Origin: Pseudomonadota bacterium
GTDB taxonomy: Bacteria > Desulfobacterota > Binatia > Binatales > Binataceae
NCBI GenBank assembly: GCA_021323675.1
Contig: JAJPKP010000007.1
Location: forward strand, 1 to 64,000
Direction: 5' to 3'
Length of the DNA: 64,000 nucleotides
In this document: piece by piece, positions 18,883-27,927 of the stretch
How positions within the stretch are numbered: position 1 is the stretch's first letter
Layout: each line of letters begins with the position of its first letter
Program-made: the position numbers and the translations under genes
The notes under the pieces: model-generated
What the model was told of the DNA's origin: nothing
Database searches by the model: none
Seen by the model: the letters and a program-made list of their open reading frames with translations, nothing else

Positions 18883-18928
18883 GGGCTCTCCTTTCGCGCG
18901 ATTATTTCATCGCGCGCCCTGCGAACCA

Positions 18929-19435
18929 CTACGCTTCTCGCCGGCGCATCTCCCGGCCGGAAAGCTGTTCGATTCTGGTGGAAACAATCCACATGTGTCC
19001 GAATGGATCCTGCAACCGGCCGGCGCGTTCGCCATAAAATTGATCGCGAACCGGAAAGATCACTTTTGCGCCCGCCGCGATCGCGCGTTTCGCGACGGCA
19101 TCAACCTCATCAACTTCCAGATGGATAACAACTGGCGTTCCGCCGAGCGCGGCTGGGCTGCTTGCGCCGACCCCTTGCGACTGATCGGCCAGGAAGATCG
19201 GCGCATCTCCGATGCGGACCTCGCAGTGCGCGATCCTGCCGTCGGCCCCGACGAGCCGAACTATTTCTTCGGCTCCGAACGCGCGCTTGTAAAACTCGAC
19301 CGCGCGGGCGCCATCGTTGACTACCAGGTATGGCACGGCGCCGCGAATCGCGGCCGCCGGCGGCAAAGGCGGTTTTGCGGGCTTCCTCCTTGCGCGGCTG
19401 GAAGTGGCGGTCCGTCTGGTCTTCGCCTTCTTCAT
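18929..19435 (-). CDS. VOC-family protein (PhnB-like)
   Basis: The protein has 168 residues: a Lys/Arg/Ala-rich N-terminal tail (1-30) and one VOC domain starting at AVPYLVVNDGARAVEFYKRAFGAEE and ending in RAGRLQDPFGHMWIVSTR. ATG at 19435 lies 5 bp after the stop of the four-domain VOC gene, so they are co-transcribed. Sequence is close to domain 1 and domain 4 of that neighbour, suggesting local duplication. Confidence 0.85.
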   Translation of the reverse strand: MKKAKTRRTATSSRARRKPAKPPLPPAAAIRGAVPYLVVNDGARAVEFYKRAFGAEEIVRLVGADGRIAHCEVRIGDAPIFLADQSQGVGASSPAALGGTPVVIHLEVDEVDAVAKRAIAAGAKVIFPVRDQFYGERAGRLQDPFGHMWIVSTRIEQLSGREMRRREA

Positions 19436-19440
19436 CGTCT

Positions 19441-21366
19441 TCAGCGCCGAACCTGCCCAAGCGGAGTTGCAATGTACCAGATGTGCCCGAAAGGATCCTG
19501 CACGCCGCAGCAGCGGTCGCCCCAGTCTTCGTCCTTGATCGGGTTGACCATCCGAGAGCCGCCGTCGATCGCTCGCTGGAACGCATCGTCGACATCCGGG
19601 ACATGGACGTAGAGATGCAGCGGGGTGCCGCCGAGCTGATGCGGCGTACGGACATGGCCTTTCGCGACGCCCTCCTCGAAGTGCGCCGCAGTCGCGCCGC
19701 ACAGCATCACGTTCGTGTTGCCGATGGCGATCTGCACGTGGCTCACGTGCCCATCCGCCTCAACCTCGCGGTGCAGCTCCCTGGCCCTGAAAACCTTCTT
19801 GTAGAAATCGGCGGCGGTTTCCGCGCTTTCGAAATACATGAACGGCATGATTGCGGCGGATGCCTCGGTGGCCGGCTCGCTTTCCAGCGCGCTCTGCCGC
19901 TGATTCGGCATTCGCGGTATCTCGACCCGCTTATGGGTTGCGATGTACCAGACATTGCCGAAGGGATCCGTCACACCGCTCGAGCGATCGCCGTAAGACT
20001 CGTCGCGCGGCGCATACATCGACTTCGCTCCTGCGCGGAGCGCGCTGCGGTAAGTGGAGTCGACATCGGGCACGTAGAGGTGCAGCGCGGGCGGCATCGG
20101 CTGATACGGCACATGCGCTTCGCCCATCGCGATAATCGAGTCGCCGATCCTGATCTGTGCGTGCAGAACCGCGCCGCGCTCGTCGGCATGGCGCGCGACT
20201 TCCTCGGCGTCAAACGCTTCCTTCAGGAAGTCGATCAGCTTCGACGCGCCTTTCGGATGAAGGTATGGCGTTACGCTGCGAAGCTCGCGCGGCCACGGCG
20301 CCGCGGACGGCAGCGGTGTCGCGATATACCAGTGATTGCCGAACGGATCCCGTACGCTCCCCTCGCGGTTGCCGTAGTCCTGGTCCATCGGAGGATGAAT
20401 CGGCGTCGCACCCGCCTTGAGCGCGCGTTCGTAAACCCCGTCGACATCGCCGACGAACAGCCAGATCGCGGTGAGATTCGGCTTGAACTGCTCGTTCGCA
20501 TCGGCGAGCTCGACCGCTGAGCCCTCGATCTTCATCTGCGCGTGCAAAATCGAGCCGTCGCGATCATTCACGCGCATCACCTCGTCCGCGCCAAACGCCG
20601 CCTTGAGAAAATCGATGAATCGTGCGGCGCCGTTGACCTGGAGATAGGGCGTGATGCTGTAATAGCCCTCGGGCTTTGCCGCGGCCGCCAGTTCGGCCTT
20701 CACGGCCCGGTCCCAGTCAGCCTTCAGTTGCTGCGGCGCAACGTCGTACATGTGCGTCGCGACCATCCAAACATGTCCGAACGGATCCGCGAACTTGGCG
20801 CCGCGATCGCCGTACGGACGATCGCTCGGAGGTTCGAGGATTTTTGCGCCGCCGCGCTCGGCCCGCTCCGCGAACGCATCGATATTGTCCACGTAGAGGT
20901 GAATGAACGCCGAAGAGCCGCCGAGCGAGTCTGGGCTCAGATTGAAATTGCCCGGGTCTTCGTCCGCGATCATGATTGGCGCGCTGCCGATCTTGATCTC
21001 GGCATGAGCGATATGCCCCGAGGAATCCGCCATCCGCATCAATTCCTCGGCCCCGAACGCTTCCTTGTAAAAGTTGATCGCGCGAGCCGCGTCCCGGATC
21101 ATCAGGTAGGGGGTTGCGACGGTTCGGCGGCGCACCGCCGCAACATTCTTGCTCAGATCGGCTGCAAGCCGTGCCTTGAAGCTTGGCCGCGGAAGGCCGC
21201 GCAGATCGCCCGCGATTCGCAGAAGAGCGGCAACGGCGGAATTCACGCGCGGAAGCCTCGCCTGCGCCATCGCCGCCTCCACCGCCCGATCGAGCTGATC
21301 GATCGGACTCGGCTTAGCCGTGCGGCTGCGAACGGCTCTATGCCTTCGCTTCGCCATCGTTTTCAC
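19441..21366 (-). CDS. Protein with four tandem VOC domains
   Basis: This 641-residue protein has a helical N-terminal region (1-80) and four PhnB-like VOC domains: about 83-205, 237-350, 364-477 and 505-635. Each starts with a TPYL-like strand and ends with DPFGxxWxIAT. Domains 2 and 3 share YGxR and YIAT endings, and domains 1 and 4 share an LGG-x-x-x-HLYV stretch, so more than one duplication round is likely. ATG at 21366 overlaps the sigma-factor gene by 29 bp; ATG at 21357 is an alternative. Most VOC proteins carry one or two domains. Enzyme or ligand-sensor roles are both possible. Confidence 0.85.
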   Translation of the reverse strand: MKTMAKRRHRAVRSRTAKPSPIDQLDRAVEAAMAQARLPRVNSAVAALLRIAGDLRGLPRPSFKARLAADLSKNVAAVRRRTVATPYLMIRDAARAINFYKEAFGAEELMRMADSSGHIAHAEIKIGSAPIMIADEDPGNFNLSPDSLGGSSAFIHLYVDNIDAFAERAERGGAKILEPPSDRPYGDRGAKFADPFGHVWMVATHMYDVAPQQLKADWDRAVKAELAAAAKPEGYYSITPYLQVNGAARFIDFLKAAFGADEVMRVNDRDGSILHAQMKIEGSAVELADANEQFKPNLTAIWLFVGDVDGVYERALKAGATPIHPPMDQDYGNREGSVRDPFGNHWYIATPLPSAAPWPRELRSVTPYLHPKGASKLIDFLKEAFDAEEVARHADERGAVLHAQIRIGDSIIAMGEAHVPYQPMPPALHLYVPDVDSTYRSALRAGAKSMYAPRDESYGDRSSGVTDPFGNVWYIATHKRVEIPRMPNQRQSALESEPATEASAAIMPFMYFESAETAADFYKKVFRARELHREVEADGHVSHVQIAIGNTNVMLCGATAAHFEEGVAKGHVRTPHQLGGTPLHLYVHVPDVDDAFQRAIDGGSRMVNPIKDEDWGDRCCGVQDPFGHIWYIATPLGQVRR

Positions 21367-21928
21367 CCATCCGCAGCCGCAAATTCTGCAGGCCGCGGAA
21401 CTGAAGCTGTTTTACGGCGCCCTCGGTGCGCCCGATCTGAGCGGCAATCTCGCGAATGCTTTTTTCTTCCGCGAAGCGCATCACGATGACGCGGCGCTGA
21501 TCGGGCGGAAGCGTATCGACCATCCGGTAAAGCCGCGCCCTGTTCTCGACCGCATCCGGACATGGCTCATAGGAGTCGGCAGGGTCGGAGACCGCGGATT
21601 GCCTGACAACGCGATTTGCGCGATCCGCGATTTCGTTGGCCGCAATCTTGTACAGCCACGCGGCGAACGGCACGCCACGCCATTCGAACCTGCCGATGTT
21701 CCTGAGCGCCTGATGAAAAACGTCGGCGGTCAGGTCTTCGGCCTCGTGGCGGTCGCCGACGCGCCGGAAAACAAACGCATAAACTCGCTCGAAATTGTTC
21801 TCGTAGAGATTTGCGAAATGGCGCGTGTCGCGCTGCGCGGCTTCGATCAGCCGGTGCTCGTCAGGCTCCCGGTCGGGAGCCGTCGATGCGGATGCCCTGC
21901 GCGCCATCGTCCCAATGGTATAAACCAT
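21338..21928 (-). CDS. ECF-type RNA polymerase sigma factor
   Basis: This sigma factor has up to 196 residues. Region 2 (FANLYENNFERVYAFVFRRV, HEAEDLTADVFHQALRNIGRF) and region 4 (LPPDQRRVIVMRFAEEKSIREIAAQIG, then a recognition helix TEGAVKQLQFRGLQNL) are complete. No anti-sigma gene is adjacent; instead a four-domain VOC gene overlaps its end. The start may be 21928 or 21907. It may direct transcription of the VOC cluster, including itself. Confidence 0.88.
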   Translation of the reverse strand: MVYTIGTMARRASASTAPDREPDEHRLIEAAQRDTRHFANLYENNFERVYAFVFRRVGDRHEAEDLTADVFHQALRNIGRFEWRGVPFAAWLYKIAANEIADRANRVVRQSAVSDPADSYEPCPDAVENRARLYRMVDTLPPDQRRVIVMRFAEEKSIREIAAQIGRTEGAVKQLQFRGLQNLRLRMGENDGEAKA

Positions 21929-21992
21929 CGGGCGCGCAAAAGGTTACGGCCGCCCGGCACGGAACGAAGCGCTTTGCCAGGTTCGGACCGGC

Positions 21993-23078
21993 CTAGTTGT
22001 GCCAGGGCTCGACGAGGATTTTGGCGTGCCGCTCCGGCGAGGCCAGATCCTCGAATGCCTGCGCTACGCCTTCGACGCCGACCTTGCCCGTGATCAGCGG
22101 GTCGCCGTTGATCTTGCCTTCAGCCAGATTGCGCAGCGTGTCGGCAAATTCGGCGGGCGTGTAGCCAAGCACGAACTGGATGTTCAATTCCTTGTTGATT
22201 CCGAACATCGGCTCGAACGAATCTTTCTCCATGCAGACGCCGACCACCACCACGCGCGCACCCGGCGCGGCGGAAGACATGATCGAATCGATCACTCCGG
22301 GTACGCCGACGCATTCGAAGATAACTGCCGGGCGGCGGGCCGGCCCCGGCATCCAGGGCGGCAGCGCGGGCGCCCTGGAAGGATCCCTGTAAACTGCCAT
22401 CTCCTTCCAGGTCTCGAACGGAGATTTTTCCTTGGGATCAACGACGACATCCGCGCCCATCTTAAGCGCGAGCTCGCGCCGGCGCGGCGAGAAGTCCGCC
22501 GCCACGATTGGATGCTGCTCTTTGAGCTTGAGCGCCGAGATGACTGAAAGGCCGACCGGTCCGCATCCGATCACCAGCGGCGCGTCATCCTTCTGCAGAT
22601 GCGCCTTCTCGACGGCGTGGTACCCAACCGCCATCGGCTCGGTGAGCGCGGCGCGTTCGGTGGACAGGCCATTGGGAACCTCGAGCAACAACCCTTCGGT
22701 CAGTCGCATCAGTTCGCCGTAGCCGCCCGGATTTTCGTTCGAGTATCCGACGGTCTCGACGCCGGTCGGACGGATCAGCACCGGCATCGCGCATACGCGC
22801 TGTCCGGCTTTGAAATGCTTCTGGGTGTTGGGCCCGAAGTCGACGATTTCAGCGCAGAATTCATGGCCCATCACGATGTCGCGCTTCAGGTCCATCACGA
22901 ATGCGCCGCCGGATCGCCGCGCGCCTTCAACCAGCTTCTCGGCAAACCTGAGAGCGTGCAGATCGGAACCGCAGATTCCGCAAGCCAGGGTTTTGACCAG
23001 CACTTCGCCGGGGCCCGGGGTGGGGACCGGAATATCGGCGACGACGAGCTTCTTGTTTCGCATCACAGCGGCGCGCAT
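21993..23078 (-). CDS. Zinc-dependent alcohol dehydrogenase (MDR family)
   Basis: The protein has 361 residues from ATG at 23078. The GroES-like N-domain carries the catalytic zinc ligands Cys36 (CGICGSDLH) and His72-Glu73 (GHEF), and the Rossmann part has VIGCGPVGLSVISALK. The four-Cys structural zinc loop of classical ADHs is not evident. Dinucleotide-dependent oxidation of an alcohol or polyol is expected. The frame upstream to 23108 lacks family sequence. Confidence 0.87.
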   Translation of the reverse strand: MRAAVMRNKKLVVADIPVPTPGPGEVLVKTLACGICGSDLHALRFAEKLVEGARRSGGAFVMDLKRDIVMGHEFCAEIVDFGPNTQKHFKAGQRVCAMPVLIRPTGVETVGYSNENPGGYGELMRLTEGLLLEVPNGLSTERAALTEPMAVGYHAVEKAHLQKDDAPLVIGCGPVGLSVISALKLKEQHPIVAADFSPRRRELALKMGADVVVDPKEKSPFETWKEMAVYRDPSRAPALPPWMPGPARRPAVIFECVGVPGVIDSIMSSAAPGARVVVVGVCMEKDSFEPMFGINKELNIQFVLGYTPAEFADTLRNLAEGKINGDPLITGKVGVEGVAQAFEDLASPERHAKILVEPWHN

Positions 23079-23246
23079 TGGTATCGACCTCCGTACGCGC
23101 CCGCGCATAACGCGGGCGAATCCGCCTCACTCTACCGCAAGAGGTGCGCTGGCTAGAAGCCCAACGCGATCCGCGAATGACCAGCCCCGGCCGGCCGATT
23201 ACTTCGATCGCGCCGGGACTAAGTCCAATGGCCCGAACCCATATTC

Positions 23247-23278
23247 AGGTGGCGCGGGCCTCCGTGCCCGCGCCACCT
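23247..23278. repeat. Dispersed hairpin repeat, copy 1
   Basis: AGGTGGCGCGGGC pairs perfectly with GCCCGCGCCACCT over 13 bp with loop CTCCGT. Nearly the same sequence occurs at 37226-37257 with loop CTTCGT. The loop change and the conserved stem suggest a mobile or maintained RNA hairpin. Confidence 0.75.
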
Positions 23279-23462
23279 AAGGATTGTGATCGCAGCGAAC
23301 TGCGAAGCTTCTGAGGTCTCTCGCCTTCGCGCTCTATGCAGAGCGACTTTTCTGTTTGGGAACTTTGCAGCAGGTTCGGACGGTCAATCAATTCATTACC
23401 GGCGAGGACTGCCGAGGAGCTGGCGCGCATTCGATCGGATCAAGATCGCATCCGCCGATAAC

Positions 23463-23488
23463 CCGAAGCCACCTGGGGATGGCTTCGG
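23463..23488. repeat. Dispersed hairpin repeat, partial copy
   Basis: CCGAAGCCA and TGGCTTCGG form a 9-bp stem with loop CCTGGGGA. GGGGATGGCTTCGGAGTGG (23476-23494) matches the reverse complement of the flank of the 37.2-kb copy with one difference, so it is a fragment of the same element. Confidence 0.6.
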
Positions 23489-23546
23489 AGTGGATTGAGC
23501 CGAGGCTCGACAAAGTGCCCTTTTTCCGCGCACTTGCGACGCCGGC

Positions 23547-24362
23547 TTAGCGTGAGGGCGGCGGGACTTTGTGCCCCGCGCGCAGCACGAGGTACTGCCG
23601 ATCCGGCGCGTTGCAGGCGGCGTTCGATTCGACGATGCGCGCGCCGTCGGGCGCGTATTGGAGGATGTACGCTTTCCTCACCGATTGCGTCAGGTTGGGC
23701 CCCGTGCGATGCGGCGTCAGCGAGGAAAACACCACGATGCTGCCGGCGCTTGCGGGCACCGCGACAGCCTCAGGCCCGTCTTCCTCGCGGCATACCCATC
23801 CCAGTTCGGTAAGACGATGCTTCAGCGTGCCCCTGAGATGCTCACCCGCGGCAACCCACGGACATCCGTTCTCCTCGGTCGCATCCGTAAGAGCGACCCA
23901 GCAGGTCAGGTATGCCTGCGGCTCGACGTAGGTGTAGCCGTTGTCCTGATGCCACGGGAACGGCTTCGGGTACTCGGGCTTCTTGTACACCGCCTGATCC
24001 CAGTACAGCCGCACGTCCGGACCAATCAGGTCGTGACACAAATCGGTGAAAACCGCCGATGCGGATAGCTCGCGCAGAAACGGCGATCGCTTCACCAAAT
24101 GCACCGTGAAGCTGATTCCATCTGCTTCAGCGATAAACATCCGGCGGCTCGGTACGGAGCGCAGCGCATCTTCGACTTTTGCTTCCCACGGATCGATCGC
24201 TTCGATCGCGCGGGCGACGATGTCCGCATCGAGCGCGTTTTCCAGAACGAAGAATCCGCGGCGATTGAACGAGTCGGCCTGCTCTTCGGTAATACGCCGA
24301 AACGGCCCGCGCGCGGGCTTCCATTCAAAGCCGCGGTTTAAGGGATGAAGCTCGCCGATCAC
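23547..24362 (-). CDS. Phytanoyl-CoA dioxygenase (PhyH) family oxygenase
   Basis: This 271-residue Fe(II)/2-oxoglutarate-dependent oxygenase has the iron-binding HxD His138-x-Asp140 (WHQDNGY) and distal His218 (LTPHRTGPN), with a downstream Arg suited to 2-oxoglutarate. TEENGCPWVAAGEHLRG is a conserved PhyH segment. It probably hydroxylates a small organic substrate. It is followed on the same strand by the iron-sulfur membrane protein, which ends 5' to 3' away from it, so a shared transcript is not implied. Confidence 0.85.
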   Translation of the reverse strand: MIGELHPLNRGFEWKPARGPFRRITEEQADSFNRRGFFVLENALDADIVARAIEAIDPWEAKVEDALRSVPSRRMFIAEADGISFTVHLVKRSPFLRELSASAVFTDLCHDLIGPDVRLYWDQAVYKKPEYPKPFPWHQDNGYTYVEPQAYLTCWVALTDATEENGCPWVAAGEHLRGTLKHRLTELGWVCREEDGPEAVAVPASAGSIVVFSSLTPHRTGPNLTQSVRKAYILQYAPDGARIVESNAACNAPDRQYLVLRAGHKVPPPSR

Positions 24363-24441
24363 GGGTCCCCGTCGATTGCGAAGGCTGCGCGCTTTCCAGG
24401 GCGGATGCTCTCGTAGCGCGGAATCCGCAGCGCTTACGGCA

Positions 24442-26538
24442 TCATTTGGTCTGCGCGCCGGTCGCTTCCGCCATTATCTCCGCGAGGTCGCGGACGCGGA
24501 CACTCTCTTCGAGCGATCGCGATTTTACCGCATCCTCGATCATCGTCATGCAGAACGGACATCCGACCGCCACGCACTCGGGTTTCGATTCGCTCAACTG
24601 GTCGAAGCGCTTCTGGTTGATGCGGGTGCCTTCGTGCTCTTCCTTCCAGAAGCATCCGCCGCCCGCGCCGCAGCAGAAGGTGCGATTCTTCGATTGATCG
24701 ATTTCCGCGACTTCGGCGCCGGGGATGGCGCGAAGCGCTTCACGCGCGCCGTCCCATTTGCGGTTGTGCCGGGCCATGTAACAGGGGTCGTGATACGTGA
24801 CGCGTGCGCGCAGCACTTCCTTGGGCTTAAGGCGCCCGGCGCGCACCAGCTCGGCCAGGAACTCCGCCTCGTGCATCACGTTGTAGTTGCCGCCAAAGTC
24901 CGGGTACTCGTTCTTGAGATTGTGGAAACAATGGGGGCATTGCGTCACGATCCGCCGCGGCTTGTAGCGATTGAGCGTTTCGACGTTCTGCTGCGCCACG
25001 GTGGCGTAGAGATATTCGTTGCCGAGGCGGCGCGCGGGATCGCCGGTGCACATCTCTTCCTTGCCCAGAATTCCGAAGCGCACTCCCGCCTGCTTCATCA
25101 ATGACGCGAACGCGCGCGAGACTTTCTGATTGCGCTCGTCGAACGAACCCGCGCATCCCACCCAGTAGAGCACATCGAGTTCTTCCGGATTTTCGACTTC
25201 GGCCATCTCGGGAACATCAAGTCCGGCCGCCCAGTCGGCGCGCTTTTCGGCGGCGAGTCCCCATGGATTTCCCTGGTTTTCGATTCCCTTGAATGCGCTC
25301 GTCGCTTCCTGCGGGAACTTGCTTTCCATCAGGACCTGGTAGCGGCGCATATCGACGATGCGCTGAATGTGCTCGATTCCGACCGGGCATCCTTCTTCGC
25401 ACCATCCGCACGACGTGCATCCCCAGATCGCCGCTTCGGTAGCGACCTCGGTAATCATGTCGGGGCCGTTCCATGCGGGCGGTTCGGCGCCGTTTCCGTT
25501 CGCCTTCGCCGCGAGCAGGACGGGAGCCTTCTGCAGCAGATGCTCGCGCTGCTCGATCACGAGATATTTCGGATTGAGCGTCTTGCCGGTGTTCACCGTG
25601 GGACAGTTGATCGTGCATCGCCCGCACTCGAGGCATGCCGACATGTCGAGCAGTTGCTTCCAGGTGTATTGCTCGACCTGCGACACGCCGAAGGTTTCGG
25701 CGGTCTCGAAATCCTTGATCGGAGCGAGGCGGCCGCGCGGACCGAGATTGCGGAAGAACAGATTCAAGGGGCCGAAAACCAGATGGCGCAGCTTGGTGAA
25801 CGCGAAGCATGAGAGCAGCACGTAAACCAAAAGCAGGTGCACCATCCAGAGCCATCGATGGTACGTCGGGCCGGCGCCGAGCGCGCCTTCGATGCTTCCG
25901 ATCGTGCGCCCCACGTATGCCCATTCGGTGAACTGCGGATGGGTCGCGTTGATGCGCGCGCCTTCGAGCATCAGGCCCGTCACCGCGACCAGCACCATCA
26001 TCGTCATCGGAAACCAGTAGCCGAGCCGGTTCTCCAGGTTGTCGTTGACTTTTTCCGCGGGAGGCTGATTCAGCACCGACGGCTTGCGGACCTGGCGGCG
26101 CGCGCCTTCCGCCAGCACGCCCAGGATGAGCATAAGAAAGAAGGTGTCCATCGCGGCTTTGAACACCAGGTAGAAGTCGCCGTAGTAGAAATAGAGCCTC
26201 AGTCCGAACAGCTCGAAGAGGTCGCGGACGTCGCTGTTGATCGCGACGATCGTCGTGCCGATGAACAAGCCGACGAATCCGGTGTAGAACGCGTAATGCA
26301 TCCATCCCCACGATTCGCGCACGACATAGCCCTGCCCGAAGGCATCGCGCAGCGCCAGAAAGACGCGGCGGGGAATCTGGTCGAGGCGATTGTCCGCCGT
26401 TCCGAGCCGGACGGTGCGAATCCATCCGAGCCCCACCACTACGTAGCAGCCAATCAGCACTACCAGCAGCGCGTACATCAGGACGATGAACGGGACCGGG
26501 ACGTTCCAAAGGATCTGGCGGGTGACTTGCTCGTTCAT
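24442..26538 (-). CDS. Fused NarI-like/heterodisulfide reductase D-like iron-sulfur membrane protein
   Basis: The 698 residues form three parts. The membrane part (1-255) has about six helices with spaced His residues, as in nitrate reductase gamma/HdrE haem b proteins. Two 4Fe-4S motifs follow at 302-312 (CLECGRCTINCP) and 374-385 (CTSCGWCEEGCP). The last part (about 455-690) has two CCG domains, with GCAGSFDERN in the first and CCGAGGGCFW near the end. It probably passes electrons between the quinone pool and a soluble partner; relatives include HdrDE fusions and GlpC-like proteins. No flavin subunit is adjacent. Confidence 0.87.
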   Translation of the reverse strand: MNEQVTRQILWNVPVPFIVLMYALLVVLIGCYVVVGLGWIRTVRLGTADNRLDQIPRRVFLALRDAFGQGYVVRESWGWMHYAFYTGFVGLFIGTTIVAINSDVRDLFELFGLRLYFYYGDFYLVFKAAMDTFFLMLILGVLAEGARRQVRKPSVLNQPPAEKVNDNLENRLGYWFPMTMMVLVAVTGLMLEGARINATHPQFTEWAYVGRTIGSIEGALGAGPTYHRWLWMVHLLLVYVLLSCFAFTKLRHLVFGPLNLFFRNLGPRGRLAPIKDFETAETFGVSQVEQYTWKQLLDMSACLECGRCTINCPTVNTGKTLNPKYLVIEQREHLLQKAPVLLAAKANGNGAEPPAWNGPDMITEVATEAAIWGCTSCGWCEEGCPVGIEHIQRIVDMRRYQVLMESKFPQEATSAFKGIENQGNPWGLAAEKRADWAAGLDVPEMAEVENPEELDVLYWVGCAGSFDERNQKVSRAFASLMKQAGVRFGILGKEEMCTGDPARRLGNEYLYATVAQQNVETLNRYKPRRIVTQCPHCFHNLKNEYPDFGGNYNVMHEAEFLAELVRAGRLKPKEVLRARVTYHDPCYMARHNRKWDGAREALRAIPGAEVAEIDQSKNRTFCCGAGGGCFWKEEHEGTRINQKRFDQLSESKPECVAVGCPFCMTMIEDAVKSRSLEESVRVRDLAEIMAEATGAQTK

Positions 26539-26739
26539 TTAGCGCTCCGGAATATGCCGCGCGGGCCGGTCCGCGCATTCGCGGCTCGCGGACGCCCCGC
26601 TGCTCGTATCAGTCTTAAATCAGACCATCGCGAGTAAATTCAATGACCCAGGGAATCGGCGGATTTTGCGGATTTCATCGATTGGTTTTCCAGATCGGCG
26701 GCGTCGCTGAAGTGCGGAAACGCGCCTGCGGTCCGCGCG

Positions 26740-27786
26740 TCACACCTTGAAGCGGATATGGATAATATCGCCGTCTCGCATGACGTAGTCCTTGCCTTCC
26801 AGCCGCAGTTTGCCCGCTTCTTTCACCTTCGCATCGGACTTTAGCGCGGCGAAGTCCTCGAAGCTTACGACCTCGGCCCGAATGAATCCGCGCGCGATGT
26901 CGCTGTGAATCTCCGCGGCCGCATCCAGCGCCGTGTCGCCCCGCCGGAGCGACCATCCGTGCGCCTCGGGCTCGCCGGCGGTATAGAAGGTGATGAGGCC
27001 CAGATGCTTGTACAGTGCGGAGATCAAGCGATCGCGCGCGGGAGCATCGAGTCCCGCTTCCTTCAGCATCTCGCACTGTCCGGCCTCGTCGAGTTCCCAC
27101 AGTTCGGCTTCAAATGCGGCCGCGAGACGAAAGACGTCGAGTCCGCGGGCCCGAATCGCGGTTCTCTCGGCATCGGTGATGTCGGCGGCGGCAGCTTCCA
27201 TCTCGCAGTTTACCACCGCGAGCGCGGGTTTGCGGGAAAGGAAACCGAAGCTCGAGAAGGTCTGCAGCTCCTGCGGCGTCAGTTCGAGCAGCCTGAGCGG
27301 TTTTCCCTCTTCCAGCCATTTGATGACCTTTTCGAGGGCGGCTTTCTCGAAATCGCTGGCACTACGGTCTTTCCTGATTCGCTCCATCCGCCGCTCGGCC
27401 TGATCGAAGTCCGCGAACACCAGCTCACCCTCGATACTCTCGATCGTCGCCGCCAGCTCTCGGTTCATCCCCGCGAACTGCGGAACGACGACCAGCAGCG
27501 CATCGAGGTCTCGAATTAGAGGAATCAGGCTTACGTCCAGGGCAGCCCCTTCCTTCTGCTCCTTGGGATTCGGGGCGAAGTCGAGCACGGTCAATTCGAC
27601 CGGAACCTTTTTCTTCGAGCCGTAGGTCGCCTCGAGGAAATCGAGCCGGGGGTCGGCAACTTTTATCTGGCCCGGCCGCGCGCGGTTTTTTCCTTCAGCG
27701 GCTCCCGGAATCGGGGCAAGTCCGGTCAGGGCATGAAACACGGTAGATTTTCCGGCGCCGCGCGCGCCGATGATCCCGGTCTTCAA
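26740..27786 (-). CDS. ychF: Obg-like ATPase YchF
   Basis: The protein has 348 residues with P-loop GARGAGKSTV (about 7-16) and a C-terminal TGS/DUF933-type domain (MRDGDIIHIRFKV at the end). The central helical region (QAERRMERIRKDRSASDFEKAALEK in pieces) matches YchF. It is a ribosome-associated NTPase linked to stress response in other bacteria. It is divergent from selB with 141 bp between the starts. Confidence 0.85.
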   Translation of the reverse strand: MKTGIIGARGAGKSTVFHALTGLAPIPGAAEGKNRARPGQIKVADPRLDFLEATYGSKKKVPVELTVLDFAPNPKEQKEGAALDVSLIPLIRDLDALLVVVPQFAGMNRELAATIESIEGELVFADFDQAERRMERIRKDRSASDFEKAALEKVIKWLEEGKPLRLLELTPQELQTFSSFGFLSRKPALAVVNCEMEAAAADITDAERTAIRARGLDVFRLAAAFEAELWELDEAGQCEMLKEAGLDAPARDRLISALYKHLGLITFYTAGEPEAHGWSLRRGDTALDAAAEIHSDIARGFIRAEVVSFEDFAALKSDAKVKEAGKLRLEGKDYVMRDGDIIHIRFKV

Positions 27787-27927
27787 ATTCGCGTTACCTC
27801 GAAGGATGGAATTCTACACAAGTGGTTCGGGCGAGTAACGAGCGCCGCGGCGCTTCGCGAAAAAGACTGCACGCCGCGCACCCGCCGCTTTTCCTCCGCC
27901 CGGCAAGTCGAGGTAAGCTCCCCATCG

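Larger units (their letters stand above)
23079..23546. other. 468-bp intergenic region with two hairpins
   Basis: No convincing coding sequence is present on either strand. It holds a 13-bp perfect hairpin at 23247-23278, a 9-bp hairpin at 23463-23488, and presumably the promoter of the dehydrogenase gene. Both hairpins have counterparts at 37.2 kb. Confidence 0.6.
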
